Source: Kutzneria sp. CA-103260
GTDB taxonomy: Bacteria; Actinomycetota; Actinomycetes; Mycobacteriales; Pseudonocardiaceae
Assembly: GCF_018263855.1 (NCBI RefSeq)
Contig: NZ_CP073318.1
Location: forward strand, 62,001-126,000
Reading direction: 5' to 3'
DNA length: 64,000 nucleotides
The notes below the pieces were generated by a model. That model did not search any database and was not told where the DNA came from. It worked only from the letters and a program-made list of their open reading frames with translations. Positions 9,301 through 17,536 of the stretch are shown here, one piece after another. The position numbers were made by a program, and so were the translations under genes. Positions within the stretch are counted from its first letter, which is position 1; every line of letters begins with the position of its first letter.

Positions 9301-10220
9301 ATCTGGGAGCCCTCGTGCCACTCGTTGAACGAGGTCACCGACACCCAGTCCGGGTTGCCGCTGATGCTCGGGCTGAGCGCGTTGTTCCACGTCTTGTCGT
9401 ACTCGGATCCGTTGTCCCGGTTGACGGTCGGCGTGGTGTTGCCGGGCACCGCGCGGTCGTCGATGTAGCCGGGAGCCACCGACGGGGCCCACACCATGCC
9501 GTGCTGGTGGCAGTACGCGCCGGCGTTGGCCCAGCCGGGCGCGGTCGCGGCGGCGATGCCGTCGTAGGTGTACATGCCGTTGAAGTGCGCGACCTTGGAG
9601 GTGTCGGTGGTCTGCGCGAGCACGATGTTGCCGCCGGTCACCGAGTCCAGCGCGGACCAGTCGGTGATGTTGAGGCTCTGGAAGACGTAGAACGCGGCTT
9701 TGTTGCCGTGTGAGGGATCCCGGTAGAACGCCGGGCTGGAACCGTAGCGCGAGTTGATGTACTGGATGTCGGACGCCACGGACGCGCCGGTGCGGTTGCC
9801 GTACGGCTCGATGTGCCAGGCGACCCGGATGCCGTGTCGCGCGGCCGCGGCCAGCACGCCGGCGGCGAGATTGTCCTCATAGGATCCCTGGCCCCACCAG
9901 CTGTAGATGATCACGCCGGCGCCGGATCGGGCGATCCAGGTCATCTGCTGGTCGACCGCGCCGTTGACGTCGCCGGAGTCGTAGGCCCCGAGCGAGGGGT
10001 AGAAGTTGGAGCCGATGTCGTCCGGCGGCGTGTGCCCGCCCTGGTCCCAGTGCCGGTAGCTGCCGTTCACGGTCGGGCTGCCGTACCAGGGGTAGTAGAA
10101 CAGCTGCACCTTGTCGGAGAGTCCGGCCGCGTTGCGGGCCAGCGCCGCCGGGGCGTGCACGGCGACCAGAGCGCTCAACAGCAGGGCCGCTACGGCGATC
10201 AGGCTTCTCAAGCTTCGCAT
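6327..10220 (-). CDS. Secreted GH99 - CBM32 - GH3 (PA14) fusion glycosidase
   Basis: A 1297-residue secreted enzyme with two catalytic modules. After a signal peptide (RSL..LLLSALVAVHAPAALA) comes a GH99-like module (about 30-350): YYPWYGSP, HWDQGG and NEWHEGSQIE near 298, whose two Glu three residues apart match the GH99 catalytic pair. A CBM32/discoidin domain (about 358-498) follows, then GH3 with KHYAVYN and the nucleophile Asp of SDWGG near 730. A PA14 domain (about 898-1028) is inserted in the second GH3 domain, and a fibronectin-like domain ends the protein. GH99 enzymes cut alpha-mannans, and GH3 removes terminal sugars, so one polypeptide could both cut and trim a polymer. An ATG at 10232 is an alternative start. 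It lies downstream of the GH3 beta-xylosidase gene. Confidence 0.88.
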   Translation of the reverse strand: MRSLRSLIAVAALLLSALVAVHAPAALARNAAGLSDKVQLFYYPWYGSPTVNGSYRHWDQGGHTPPDDIGSNFYPSLGAYDSGDVNGAVDQQMTWIARSGAGVIIYSWWGQGSYEDNLAAGVLAAAARHGIRVAWHIEPYGNRTGASVASDIQYINSRYGSSPAFYRDPSHGNKAAFYVFQSLNITDWSALDSVTGGNIVLAQTTDTSKVAHFNGMYTYDGIAAATAPGWANAGAYCHQHGMVWAPSVAPGYIDDRAVPGNTTPTVNRDNGSEYDKTWNNALSPSISGNPDWVSVTSFNEWHEGSQIEPASSNPPAGHGYLTYDGAYGQSGTASSTAYLDRTKYWVDKFDPGAMAPADVNLALGKAMTASGSQGGFPPGNANDNNTSSYWESANNAFPQWLQVDLGASTAVNSITLTLPPSTAWGARTQTLTVSGSNDGTTFTNVVASNGYRFDPATGNTVTISLPGSAQRYVRLTFTGNTGWPAGQVSEFQVYGTPSAPPPPGSPEQRADALLAQMTTDEKLTMMHGGASCGYGACVDPIPRLGIPGLHLQDGPAGVADGAVGVTQLPAPVAGAATWDSALMKQYGGVIGAEEWGKGASLVLGPTINIVRDPRWGRAFESLGEDPYLAGQLGAADLRGIRAQGPMTQVKHYAVYNQETYRNTAQDNAVVSDRTEQEIYLPAFQAAVQEGQTDSVMCSYAEINGTFACENGQLLNTILRQQLGFSGFVTSDWGGTHSTVPSVTNGMDMEMDGSQYYGAPLTQAVASGQVSIATIDSHVRAILVAMFRAGLFDHSPTGTINSVVTSDAHTAVASQVATEGSVLLMNSNSALPLGAGSIAVIGDDAGQNALTAGGGSAHVNAPHVVTPYQGIKARAAGSTVTYAQGVAAPNGEIIDPSAFGNGLTATFYDGTSMSGPPLLTRTDPNVNFIWGTQSPTAGVPATNWSAKWTGALTPPTTGSYTFSLTSDDGSRLFVNGQQVISNWADQPPTTRTGSITLTAGQPVSVEVDYFQDGGGSQLNLGWQIPNQDLLGQAVTAARNAATAVVFVSNAGSEGGDLQNIDLSADQNTLVSQVAAANPNTIVVVNSGSAVTMPWANSVRGIVENWFPGQEDGAAIAALLFGDSNFSGKLPVTFPNSLNDVPAHTPAQWPGQNGSVQYSEGLDVGYRWYDSQGVTPMFPFGFGLSYTTYAYSNLTVSTPDSSGAVQVAFDVTNTGSRAGTEVAQVYVGQPATTGEPPNSLHGFTRVTLTPGQTQHVTVTLDARSFQYWNNGWTKATGANTIRVGGSSRSLPLTGSVTIS

Positions 10221-10347
10221 GGCAGGGTCCATTCGGAAGCCGGTGTAACAGGGAAGTGAACCGACCATAGGCTTCTGAACGGAAAGCTGCAAGAGTTCGA
10301 CTACACAGCGCAAGAAGTTGACACTAGTGGCCCTGGACGTGCGGAAA

Positions 10348-10377
10348 CCCCGCCCGGTCCACGCTGACCGGGCGGGG
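10348..10377 (-). terminator. Terminator after the GH3 beta-xylosidase-like gene
   Basis: An 11-bp perfect GC-rich inverted repeat (CCCCGCCCGGT) with an 8-base loop sits 15 bases past the stop of the GH3 gene. It separates that gene from the GH99-GH3 gene, so the latter probably has its own promoter in 10221-10347. Confidence 0.7.
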
Positions 10378-10391
10378 CGCCAGCACCGCGA

Positions 10392-13300
10392 TCAGCCGAC
10401 GGCGACCGCGAACACGTGCAGCTTGGGCTGTCCCTGGGTGGCCACCGAGGTGACGTTGGGCAGGGTCACCACCGAGACCGTCTTGCCGGCCTGCAGCGGC
10501 ACCGACGAGTAGTACATGTTGACCTTCTGTGTCTGCTGCCCGCCGCCGTTGTTGAGGTACGGCAGCGCGGCCAGCACTTCCTCGCCGGGGATCGACGGCG
10601 ACTGCCACCAGTCGTTGAAGCCCAGCGCGAACTGCTGGGTGGTGCCGTCGGTGTAGACGATGGTGCCGCCGCCCGACGGCGTGCCGGAGTCACCGGTGCC
10701 GATGAAGCCCAGCTTGCTGCCGGAACCGGACAGCAGCACCGACTGGCCGCCGGTGAGCACGTTGTCCGGCTGCCCGTTGCCGGACGTCGGCCAGGTGAAG
10801 GTCAGGCCGTCGTGCTGCACGGTGCCGCCCGACGTGAGACCGGCCGCCGCCAGCGCCTGGGCCGAGTAGCTCAGGCCGCCGCCGTCCAGGTTGCCGGCCC
10901 CGGTGTTGTGGTCGTCGCTGATGCCGACGTTGTTGTAGGCGGCCGTGAACGAGGCGTACGGCACCGAGATCTGCCCGACATCCGTTCTGGTGCCGGCACT
11001 TGTGGTCGCCGCCGCGCTGAACGGATAGGCGCCGGCCGCGGCGTTCGCGGGCGCGGTGATCTGCCAGGTCGTCTTCACGGTCTGGCCGCCGGCCACCGAC
11101 GGGAAGCTGGCCGGCGAGGTCGCCGTGGCCGTCCAGCCGGCCGGCGCGGTGATCGACATCGTCACGTTGCTGATGGCCGAGTTGCCGCCGTTGGCGAACG
11201 ACGTGGTCGCGGTGACGCTGTTGCCGGCCTTGACGATCGGCGGGACGGACAGCGTCAGCGAGTGCCCGACGACGATCACCGCGGTGCCGGCGACGCCGTT
11301 GACCGTGACCTTGATCGTGGCCACACCGTCGCCGGCCGCTCGCACCAGGCCCTTCGCGTCCACCGTGGCCACGTTGGTGTTGCTCGACGCGTAGGTGACC
11401 TTGGCCTTGGAGAGGTCCACAAAGGACTGGTCGTTGTTCACGGCCGTCACGACGTTGTCGGCCGCCGCGTGCTGCTGGCCGGTGTCGTCGGCGATCCACT
11501 TGTTCTTGCCGGTCAGGTCGATCGTGTCGCCGGCCCGGTACTCGACCGCCCCCGGCTGCACGGTGACGTAGGAGATCTTCGGCGTGATCGCCCCGGTGAC
11601 CGTGGTCTTCACCGCGCTGGCCACGTCATGGGAGTTGGACGCCACCTGGAACTGGTAGACGCCGTTGTACACGGCCTGCTTCGTGCCGTCCCACTGGGAC
11701 AGGTCGGAGAGCTTCACCGGGATGGTGATCTTCTGCGACTGCCCCGGCTTGAGCACGTCGGTCTTCTTGAAGCCGGCCAGCCGCTTGATCGGCAGCTCCA
11801 CGTTCGGCACCGTGAACTGTTGCGCCGCATAGAGTTGCGCCACCGTGGCGCCTGCGGTCCTGCCGGTGTTGGTGACCGTGAAGGAGATGTTCACGGTGCC
11901 GTCGGCGTTGACCGTCGACTTGTCGATCGTCGCCGGCGAGTAGCCGAAGGTGGAGTAGCTCAGGCCGTAGCCGAACGGGTAGCTGGGCGTGCCGGTGAAG
12001 TACTGGTAGGTCCGTCCCAGGCCGTTGGTCTCGTTGGGGGCCAGGCCGTAGTCGTTCATCGGCGGCAGCTGCGAATCGTCCTTGTACCAGGTGAAGTTGA
12101 GGTGGCCGCTCGGATTCTGCTTGCCGGTCAACACATCGGCCAGCGCCGCGCCCTGGGCCTGCCCGTTGTAGCCGGAGAACAGGATCGCCGGCACACTGCC
12201 CTGCACGTCGTCGAGCACGACCGGGCCGTCGGACTGCACGACCAGCGCGGTGTTGGGGTTGCCCAGCGCGGCGACCTGCGTGATCAGCGAGTGGTAGTTG
12301 CCGGGCAGCGCGAGCGTGCTGCGGTCATGCCCCTCGTTGGCCACAGTCCCATCGGTGCCAACGAATTCCACCACGAGGTCGGCGCTCTTGATGTCGGCCT
12401 GGGTCTGTGCCGACAGCGTGGCCGGGCCGGTCGAGCCGGTGGACGTGCCGGCGGAATCGAAGATCACGTTGGCGCCGGGCAGCGCGGCCTTGATGCCGCC
12501 GACCGCGCCGACCTGCACGCTGGGCTGGCCGGAGTAGTTGCCCAGGGTGACCTTGTTGGCCATGTCGCCCAGGATCACGACTTTCTTCACCTTCGACGGC
12601 GTCACCGGCAGCACGCTGTGGTCGTTCTTCAACAGCACCAAGGAGTTGTCGGCCACCTTCTGGGCTAGGTCCTGGTGGGCCGGGCTCTGGATGGCGGCCT
12701 TGGTGATCTGCGTGTACGGCACGCTGCCGACCGGGTCGAACTCGCCGGTCGCCATCCGGATGGTGAACACCGGCACCAGCGCGGCGTCCAGCACGCCCTC
12801 GCTGAGCACGCCGGCGTTGATCGCCTCCTGGATGTTGGGCAGCGTGTTCTCCTCGCCCGGGCAGTTCAGCGCGGTGCCGGCCCGCAGCGCGTAGGCCTGG
12901 CCGCCGGCCGCCCCGGACACCTGCTGCCCGGTCGCGGTGTTGGTCCAGGTGGCGCCCGACCCCTTGCCGTCGGTGGTCCAGCCGGGCGGCGCCCAGTTGT
13001 GGCCGTCGTTCGGCTGCTTGTAGGTCGTGCCCACCGCGCCGCAGTCGGAGGTGATGTAGCCGCCGAAGCCGTACGTGCGCTGGGCCAGCTCGTTGGTGGT
13101 GTAGGTGTCCGCCACCGAGGGCGTGCCGTTGATCGCGTTGTACGAGGTCATCAGGCCGGCCACGTGCGCGTTCTCGATCAGGCTGCGGAACTGCGCGGTG
13201 TAGTAGTCCCGGATGTCGGCGTCGCTGGCGTCCGAGCTGATGCCGGTCCGGTTGAGCTCGACGTTGTTGAGCGCGTAGTGCTTCGCGGTCGCCGCGACCT

Positions 13301-13955
13301 TCAGGTACTTGTTGGCGGCGGTGCCGTCCGGCTTGTTGCCCTGGTAGCCGTTGACGAACGCGCCGGCGATCTGCCCGACCAGATAGGGATCCTCGCCGAA
13401 GGCCTCGTCGGTGCGGCCCCAGCGCGGGTCGCGATCCATGTTGACGGTCGGGGCCCAGTAGGTCAGCGAGCCGTAGTCGTTGACGTCCGGCCCGATGTTG
13501 TTGGGGCTGACGCCCCACAGCGACTTGTCCAGGAAGCCCCGGATCTCGTCGGAGACCGCGGTCGTCTCCTGATACACCAGGTCCGGGTCCCAGGCCATGC
13601 TGGACGCGAAGTTGGTCGGGAAGCTGGTGGCGTGCACCTGGTCCGGCGGGGTGTTGGGATTGGTCGAGGCGCCCAGCCGGTTGATGCCGTGCTGGCCCTC
13701 GCTCCAGTAGGTGTACTGCTGCACCCCGAGTCTGGGGATCGCCGGCCCGCTGTTGGTGGACAGCTGGCGGACCTTCTCCTCCAGGGTCATCCGGGAGACC
13801 AGGTCGGCCGCCCGCTCGGCGAACGAGTAGTGGGTGTCCTTGTAGACGGGTAAGGGATCGGTGGCAGCCGCGCTGCCACTGGTCAGGCCCAGCGTGGTCA
13901 AGCCCAGCGCGCAGATCACCGCGCACGCCGAGGCCACAGTCGCCGATATCCGCAT
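10392..13955 (-). CDS. Secreted multidomain GH3 beta-xylosidase-like glycosidase
   Basis: A 1187-residue secreted GH3 enzyme. A signal peptide (about 1-31) precedes the GH3 core: YWSEGQHG, DPRWGR..EAFGEDPYL, KHYALNN and the nucleophile Asp in TSDCGAVG near residue 304. The SDCGAVG form and the large insertion after it are typical of plant/fungal-type beta-xylosidases. A fibronectin-like domain closes the core; then come a bacterial Ig-like (Big_2) domain, a NEW3-type domain (PPIVKAGNSV, APAGWTAT) and a beta-rich terminal domain of about 190 residues that I take to be a galactose-binding-like fold. It probably acts on xylo-oligosaccharides outside the cell. It is divergent from the ROK regulator, its likely controller. 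Confidence 0.88.
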   Translation of the reverse strand: MRISATVASACAVICALGLTTLGLTSGSAAATDPLPVYKDTHYSFAERAADLVSRMTLEEKVRQLSTNSGPAIPRLGVQQYTYWSEGQHGINRLGASTNPNTPPDQVHATSFPTNFASSMAWDPDLVYQETTAVSDEIRGFLDKSLWGVSPNNIGPDVNDYGSLTYWAPTVNMDRDPRWGRTDEAFGEDPYLVGQIAGAFVNGYQGNKPDGTAANKYLKVAATAKHYALNNVELNRTGISSDASDADIRDYYTAQFRSLIENAHVAGLMTSYNAINGTPSVADTYTTNELAQRTYGFGGYITSDCGAVGTTYKQPNDGHNWAPPGWTTDGKGSGATWTNTATGQQVSGAAGGQAYALRAGTALNCPGEENTLPNIQEAINAGVLSEGVLDAALVPVFTIRMATGEFDPVGSVPYTQITKAAIQSPAHQDLAQKVADNSLVLLKNDHSVLPVTPSKVKKVVILGDMANKVTLGNYSGQPSVQVGAVGGIKAALPGANVIFDSAGTSTGSTGPATLSAQTQADIKSADLVVEFVGTDGTVANEGHDRSTLALPGNYHSLITQVAALGNPNTALVVQSDGPVVLDDVQGSVPAILFSGYNGQAQGAALADVLTGKQNPSGHLNFTWYKDDSQLPPMNDYGLAPNETNGLGRTYQYFTGTPSYPFGYGLSYSTFGYSPATIDKSTVNADGTVNISFTVTNTGRTAGATVAQLYAAQQFTVPNVELPIKRLAGFKKTDVLKPGQSQKITIPVKLSDLSQWDGTKQAVYNGVYQFQVASNSHDVASAVKTTVTGAITPKISYVTVQPGAVEYRAGDTIDLTGKNKWIADDTGQQHAAADNVVTAVNNDQSFVDLSKAKVTYASSNTNVATVDAKGLVRAAGDGVATIKVTVNGVAGTAVIVVGHSLTLSVPPIVKAGNSVTATTSFANGGNSAISNVTMSITAPAGWTATATSPASFPSVAGGQTVKTTWQITAPANAAAGAYPFSAAATTSAGTRTDVGQISVPYASFTAAYNNVGISDDHNTGAGNLDGGGLSYSAQALAAAGLTSGGTVQHDGLTFTWPTSGNGQPDNVLTGGQSVLLSGSGSKLGFIGTGDSGTPSGGGTIVYTDGTTQQFALGFNDWWQSPSIPGEEVLAALPYLNNGGGQQTQKVNMYYSSVPLQAGKTVSVVTLPNVTSVATQGQPKLHVFAVAVG

Positions 13956-14110
13956 GACTTGGCTGCCTCCGTCGTTGGAGAAGCTCCGGTGTGCGGGGCT
14001 GGCGGCAAGGCCACTATGGCTGGTTTTAGCCCAAAAATGGCACCCCGACGGGACTACGGTGCTCAGGATTGTCCGGCAGTGGCCCTAAGTCAAGGTGTTA
14101 CCGTGACCGC
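13956..14110. promoter_or_regulatory. Divergent promoter region, GH3 gene / ROK regulator
   Basis: This 155-base region separates the GH3 gene and the ROK gene. Its centre is AT-richer than the surroundings and holds an inverted repeat TTTTAGCCCAAAA at about 14022-14034 (arms TTTT and AAAA). A site there could let the ROK protein control both genes. The operator is inferred from position only. Confidence 0.45.
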
Positions 14111-15304
14111 ATGGCGCAGGCTCCGCTCAACCTGAGGGAAGAGGGCCGGTTGCGGGTGCTCCAGGCCCTGCACCGCACCGGACACAGCAGCCGGGTGGAG
14201 CTGGTCCGCCGGACCGGGCTGTCCAAGGCGACCGTGTCCACCCTGGTCACCGACCTGATCACCGCGGGTCTCGTGCGCGAGGACGACGAGCCGCCGGGTT
14301 CGGCCCGGCGCACCGGCCGGCCGGCGCAGGCGCTGTCCCTGGTGCCGACCGCGGCGTACGCCATCGGGGTCGACATCGGGCACCAGCACGTGCGGGTCGT
14401 GCTGTGCGACCTGCTCGGCGAGCCGCTGTGGGACCGGTTCGTGGTCAAGGAGGTCGACCGGGAGCCGGCGCAGACCCTGGACCTGGTCGCCGATCTGGTC
14501 GCGCAGGCGTTGGCGGACAACGACGTCGCGGACGAACGGGTGCTCGGCATCGGCACCGGCATCGCCTCGCCGGTGGACAAGGCCGGCGAGCTCGGCCACT
14601 CGATGATCATGTCCGCCTGGGCCGGGCTGCGGCCGGCGTGGGAGCTGGAGCGGCGGACCGGGCTGACCGGCCTGGTCACCAACGACGCCAACGCCGGCGC
14701 CCTGGCCGAGCGGCTCTACGGCGTCGCCCGCGACACCGGCGACATGGTGTACGTGCGGCTGTCGGCCGGCATCGGCGCGGGCATTGTCGTTGACGGACAA
14801 CTGATGCTGGGCGCCCGCGGCCTGGCCGGCGAGGTCGGGCACCTGCTGGCCGAGCCCGGCGGGCGGATCTGCCGCTGCGGCAACCGGGGCTGCCTGGAAA
14901 CCGTCGCCAGTCCGGTGGCCGTGGCCGAGCTGCTGGCCCGCAGCTGGGGCGAGCCCGTGACGCCGCTGGATCTGCCCCGACTCGTCGCCGAGGGCAACGC
15001 CGGCGCGTGCCGGGCCGTCGAGGACGCCGGCGAAGCCGTCGGCCGCGTGCTGGCCTCGGTGGTGACGTTGGTGGACCCGGAACTCGTTGTGGTGGGCGGG
15101 GATCTGGCCGCCGCCGGGGAGCTGATCCTGGCCCCCATCCGGTGGAACATCCGCAAGCACGCCCTGTCCCTGGGCGCCCGGCAGGCCTCCGTGGTGGCCG
15201 GGGAGCTGGGGGACCGGGCCGAGGTCCGCGGCGCGGCGGGCATCGTGCTGTCGAACGCGCCGCGCCTGCTGGCCACGGCCGGCGTGGATCTGGCCGCGGG
15301 GTAG
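14111..15304 (+). CDS. ROK-family transcriptional regulator
   Basis: A 397-residue ROK repressor of the NagC/XylR group. The N-terminal winged helix (about 10-70) contains SRVELVRRTGLSKATVSTLV. The sugar-kinase-like body has the GVDIGHQHVRVVL phosphate loop and the ROK zinc motif CRCGNRGCLET near residue 257, needed for sugar binding in the family. Such proteins release DNA when they bind a sugar or phosphosugar. Divergent placement beside the GH3 beta-xylosidase-like gene points to a plant-polymer sugar as ligand. The ATG at 14111 puts the HTH at the usual distance from the N-terminus. Confidence 0.87.
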   Translation: MAQAPLNLREEGRLRVLQALHRTGHSSRVELVRRTGLSKATVSTLVTDLITAGLVREDDEPPGSARRTGRPAQALSLVPTAAYAIGVDIGHQHVRVVLCDLLGEPLWDRFVVKEVDREPAQTLDLVADLVAQALADNDVADERVLGIGTGIASPVDKAGELGHSMIMSAWAGLRPAWELERRTGLTGLVTNDANAGALAERLYGVARDTGDMVYVRLSAGIGAGIVVDGQLMLGARGLAGEVGHLLAEPGGRICRCGNRGCLETVASPVAVAELLARSWGEPVTPLDLPRLVAEGNAGACRAVEDAGEAVGRVLASVVTLVDPELVVVGGDLAAAGELILAPIRWNIRKHALSLGARQASVVAGELGDRAEVRGAAGIVLSNAPRLLATAGVDLAAG

Positions 15305-15354
15305 CTGCTCCCCTTTTGCCGGGAAGGGGACTTTCCCTGCATTCCCGGTGCGGT

Positions 15355-15397
15355 GAAGGGGGCTTTCCTGGCGCTCAACGCCAGGAAAGCCCCCTTC
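15355..15397. terminator. Bidirectional terminator, 19-bp perfect hairpin
   Basis: A 19-bp perfect inverted repeat (left arm 15355-15373, right arm 15379-15397) with a 5-base loop lies between the convergent ROK and ThuA-lectin genes. Its length and A/G-rich arm resemble intergenic hairpins that recur in Pseudonocardiaceae genomes. A smaller imperfect hairpin of related sequence lies at about 15321-15337. Confidence 0.8.
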
Positions 15398-15411
15398 CGC
15401 GCGGGGGTGGG

Positions 15412-16680
15412 TCAGGACTGCTGCTGGAGCTGGAAGGACTGCGAGGCGACGCCGGTGCAGGTGACCTGGGTCAGCTGCGTGCCGTCACCCGAGCCGGACG
15501 CCGTCAGGCACTTCTGGCTGCTCATGTTGACGAAGTGCCAGTAGCCGCCCGGTTCGAAGACCGCCTGCCACTGCTGGTTGGTGCCGCCGCCGTAGCTCCA
15601 GAGCTGGATGCCGGCGTTGTCGGCGGTGGACCGGTTGGTCACGTCCCACGATTCCGCGGTGTTGGCGCGGTTGTTCACCCGCAGCCACGGGCCATTGGTC
15701 CCCTGGAACTGGAACTGCTGGGCGTTGCTGTTGTTGCAGGAGTACTGCTGGATCACGGTGCCGTTCGTGGTCCCCGCGCTGCGGGAGTCGACGCACTTGC
15801 CGTTGCCCTTGTTGACCACGGTGAAGTAGGCGTTCGGATTGATCTGGTCGGTCGGCGCGTCGGTCGGGGTGCCGCCGCCCAGCCAGAGCAGGCCGTCGAT
15901 GATGAACTTGTCCTGGATCGGATCCGCGAACGTCGACGAGAGCGGCGTCTTCGTCGTGTAGTTCATCGCGTCATGGCCGAAGTTGGCGTACAGCATCTTG
16001 AAGTTCTTGTTGGTCCACAGAATCGGGTAGTAGCCGCTGTACCAGGACTGGTTCGGGTCGGTGCCGACCGGGAAGCTGGACGCGTCGACCGAGGCCAGGA
16101 CCTGGATGTTCGGATTCTGGCGCAGGTCGTTCTGCCAGCTGTACCACTCGCTGACGCCGGCCGTCCACGTCGTCGGCAGTCTTCTGGTCGCCGCGTGCGA
16201 CGAATCCGTGTGCAGAATGGCGGTGGTCGGGAACCAGGTGTTGTTGTTGAACGTCCCGGTGCCCATGAACGTCTGGTTGAACCAGGGCCAGTTCGTGCCG
16301 GAATCGTTGTAGGCCGACACGTGCCAGCCGAAGTAGGCGCCGCCGTGCGTCATGTAGTTCTGGAAACCGGACCGCTGGCCGGAATCCGTCGGCACGTCGT
16401 CGAGGAACATGACCACGTTGGCCGTCGCCGTGGTCAGGGTGTTCAGCATCGACCAGTTGTTGGTCTGCGTGTACTGGAAGTTGTACTGCGCGGCGATCTG
16501 GGGGAACCAGATCGCGGCTTCCTTCTCGAACGCGATGTGCGCGTCGTCGTACGTGCCGCTGTAGAACGCCAACACCTTGAACTGCGGCGCCTGCGGCGCG
16601 GCCGGTGCGTTGGCCGCCGTGGACAACACCAACAGCATGGACAGCGCGGCGACGACGGCGCGCGTGATCCTGGATTTCAC
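15412..16680 (-). CDS. Secreted ThuA-like protein with ricin-type lectin domain
   Basis: A 422-residue secreted protein starting at a GTG. After the signal peptide (about 1-28) comes a ThuA-like, glutamine-amidotransferase-fold domain (about 34-275) with VLAFYSGTYDDAHIAF and GGAYFGWH. ThuA proteins act in disaccharide use, but their reaction is mostly undefined. A ricin-type beta-trefoil lectin follows (about 285-420) with three repeats ending in QQFQF, NQQWQ and SQSFQL, the QxW-type sugar-binding pattern. Likely role: binding and processing of a sugar polymer outside the cell. Confidence 0.82.
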   Translation of the reverse strand: MKSRITRAVVAALSMLLVLSTAANAPAAPQAPQFKVLAFYSGTYDDAHIAFEKEAAIWFPQIAAQYNFQYTQTNNWSMLNTLTTATANVVMFLDDVPTDSGQRSGFQNYMTHGGAYFGWHVSAYNDSGTNWPWFNQTFMGTGTFNNNTWFPTTAILHTDSSHAATRRLPTTWTAGVSEWYSWQNDLRQNPNIQVLASVDASSFPVGTDPNQSWYSGYYPILWTNKNFKMLYANFGHDAMNYTTKTPLSSTFADPIQDKFIIDGLLWLGGGTPTDAPTDQINPNAYFTVVNKGNGKCVDSRSAGTTNGTVIQQYSCNNSNAQQFQFQGTNGPWLRVNNRANTAESWDVTNRSTADNAGIQLWSYGGGTNQQWQAVFEPGGYWHFVNMSSQKCLTASGSGDGTQLTQVTCTGVASQSFQLQQQS

Positions 16681-17024
16681 CTGACTGGACCCTCTTCCGT
16701 TCAGGGCGACGGGGTAGGGGCCGTCCGAGCTGGCGGTCTGCGGAGCGACGTGCAGTCAAGAGAGCATAAATCCCACACTTAGTTCAAGACTCTAATTAGG
16801 CGAGTGGGGCCATGTGGCGCAACGGTCACGGACAATGCTCCTGGTGGCGCTGGCGGGTGTCCTGCGTCGGGTGTAACGGCCGGCGTTTGTTACCACTCGA
16901 ATGGCCGATACCGTAGGTGTTTGACGGTTGATCCCCGGGCTTTCCGGTAGCCGGCGTGGTCGCCATTGACCGTATTTTTCACTGCCTGAGTTTTTTCGCC
17001 GCACTCAGCGGGAATGCTTTCCCG
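16681..17024. promoter_or_regulatory. Upstream region of the ThuA-lectin gene
   Basis: This 344-base gap has no gene. Near 16760-16800 it is AT-rich and contains CACTTAGTTCAAGACTCTAATTAG with the perfect palindrome CTAATTAG at 16792-16799. The nine bases ACACTTAGT at 16775-16783 also occur in the xylA promoter. TTAGT/ACTAA half-sites resemble those of XylR-type ROK repressors, so the site is a candidate ROK operator. The right half of the gap holds two T-runs that may terminate transcription. Confidence 0.4.
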
Positions 17025-17492
17025 TCAGATCAGGGCGAGGGTGACCACCAGTGCGGCCAATCCGGCCGTGGTGGCGAGGGTGCGCACGTTGTTCCAGCGC
17101 ACCCACCGCCGCTCGAACGCCCGCCACGCCGCCGCCGGGTCGGCCGGATCGGCCCGGTCCAGGGCGAGGTTGAGCGGGATGTTGATCCGGAACGTGATCA
17201 CCAGGGCGGAGCCCAGCAGGATCAGACCCAGCGCCTCGCCGAGGACCCGGGGCCAGTCGCCGGCGACGGCGTCGGCGACCAGCGCCACCGCCGTGAGCAG
17301 CGGGGCGCCGGCGAAGCTGAGCGCGAACACGGGATTCTGGATCGCCTCGTTGATCCGCTGCATGGCCTGCACGCGGGTGGCGTCGTCACTGCGCCGCAGA
17401 CCCGGCATTACGGCGCAGCTGAAGGCATAGAACAGCCCGGCGCCCAGTCCGGTCGCCACGGTCGCCAGCACCAGCACGACTTGTCCGAACAC
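17025..17492 (-). CDS. DUF1772 (anthrone oxygenase-like) membrane protein
   Basis: A 155-residue membrane protein of the DUF1772 family, with four predicted helices (about 3-28, 55-80, 83-105, 133-153) and the conserved FRINIPLN segment with nearby WRAFERRWVRWNNVRT. Some members oxidise anthrones to anthraquinones in polyketide pathways; most are uncharacterised. It starts at GTG 44 bases after the serine hydrolase gene and probably shares an operon with that gene and the P450, which would fit a small oxidative pathway. Confidence 0.8.
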   Translation of the reverse strand: MFGQVVLVLATVATGLGAGLFYAFSCAVMPGLRRSDDATRVQAMQRINEAIQNPVFALSFAGAPLLTAVALVADAVAGDWPRVLGEALGLILLGSALVITFRINIPLNLALDRADPADPAAAWRAFERRWVRWNNVRTLATTAGLAALVVTLALI

Positions 17493-17536
17493 GTCGGCGA
17501 GTCAAGACCCGCCGACGCTGTCCGTCAACGGCAATT

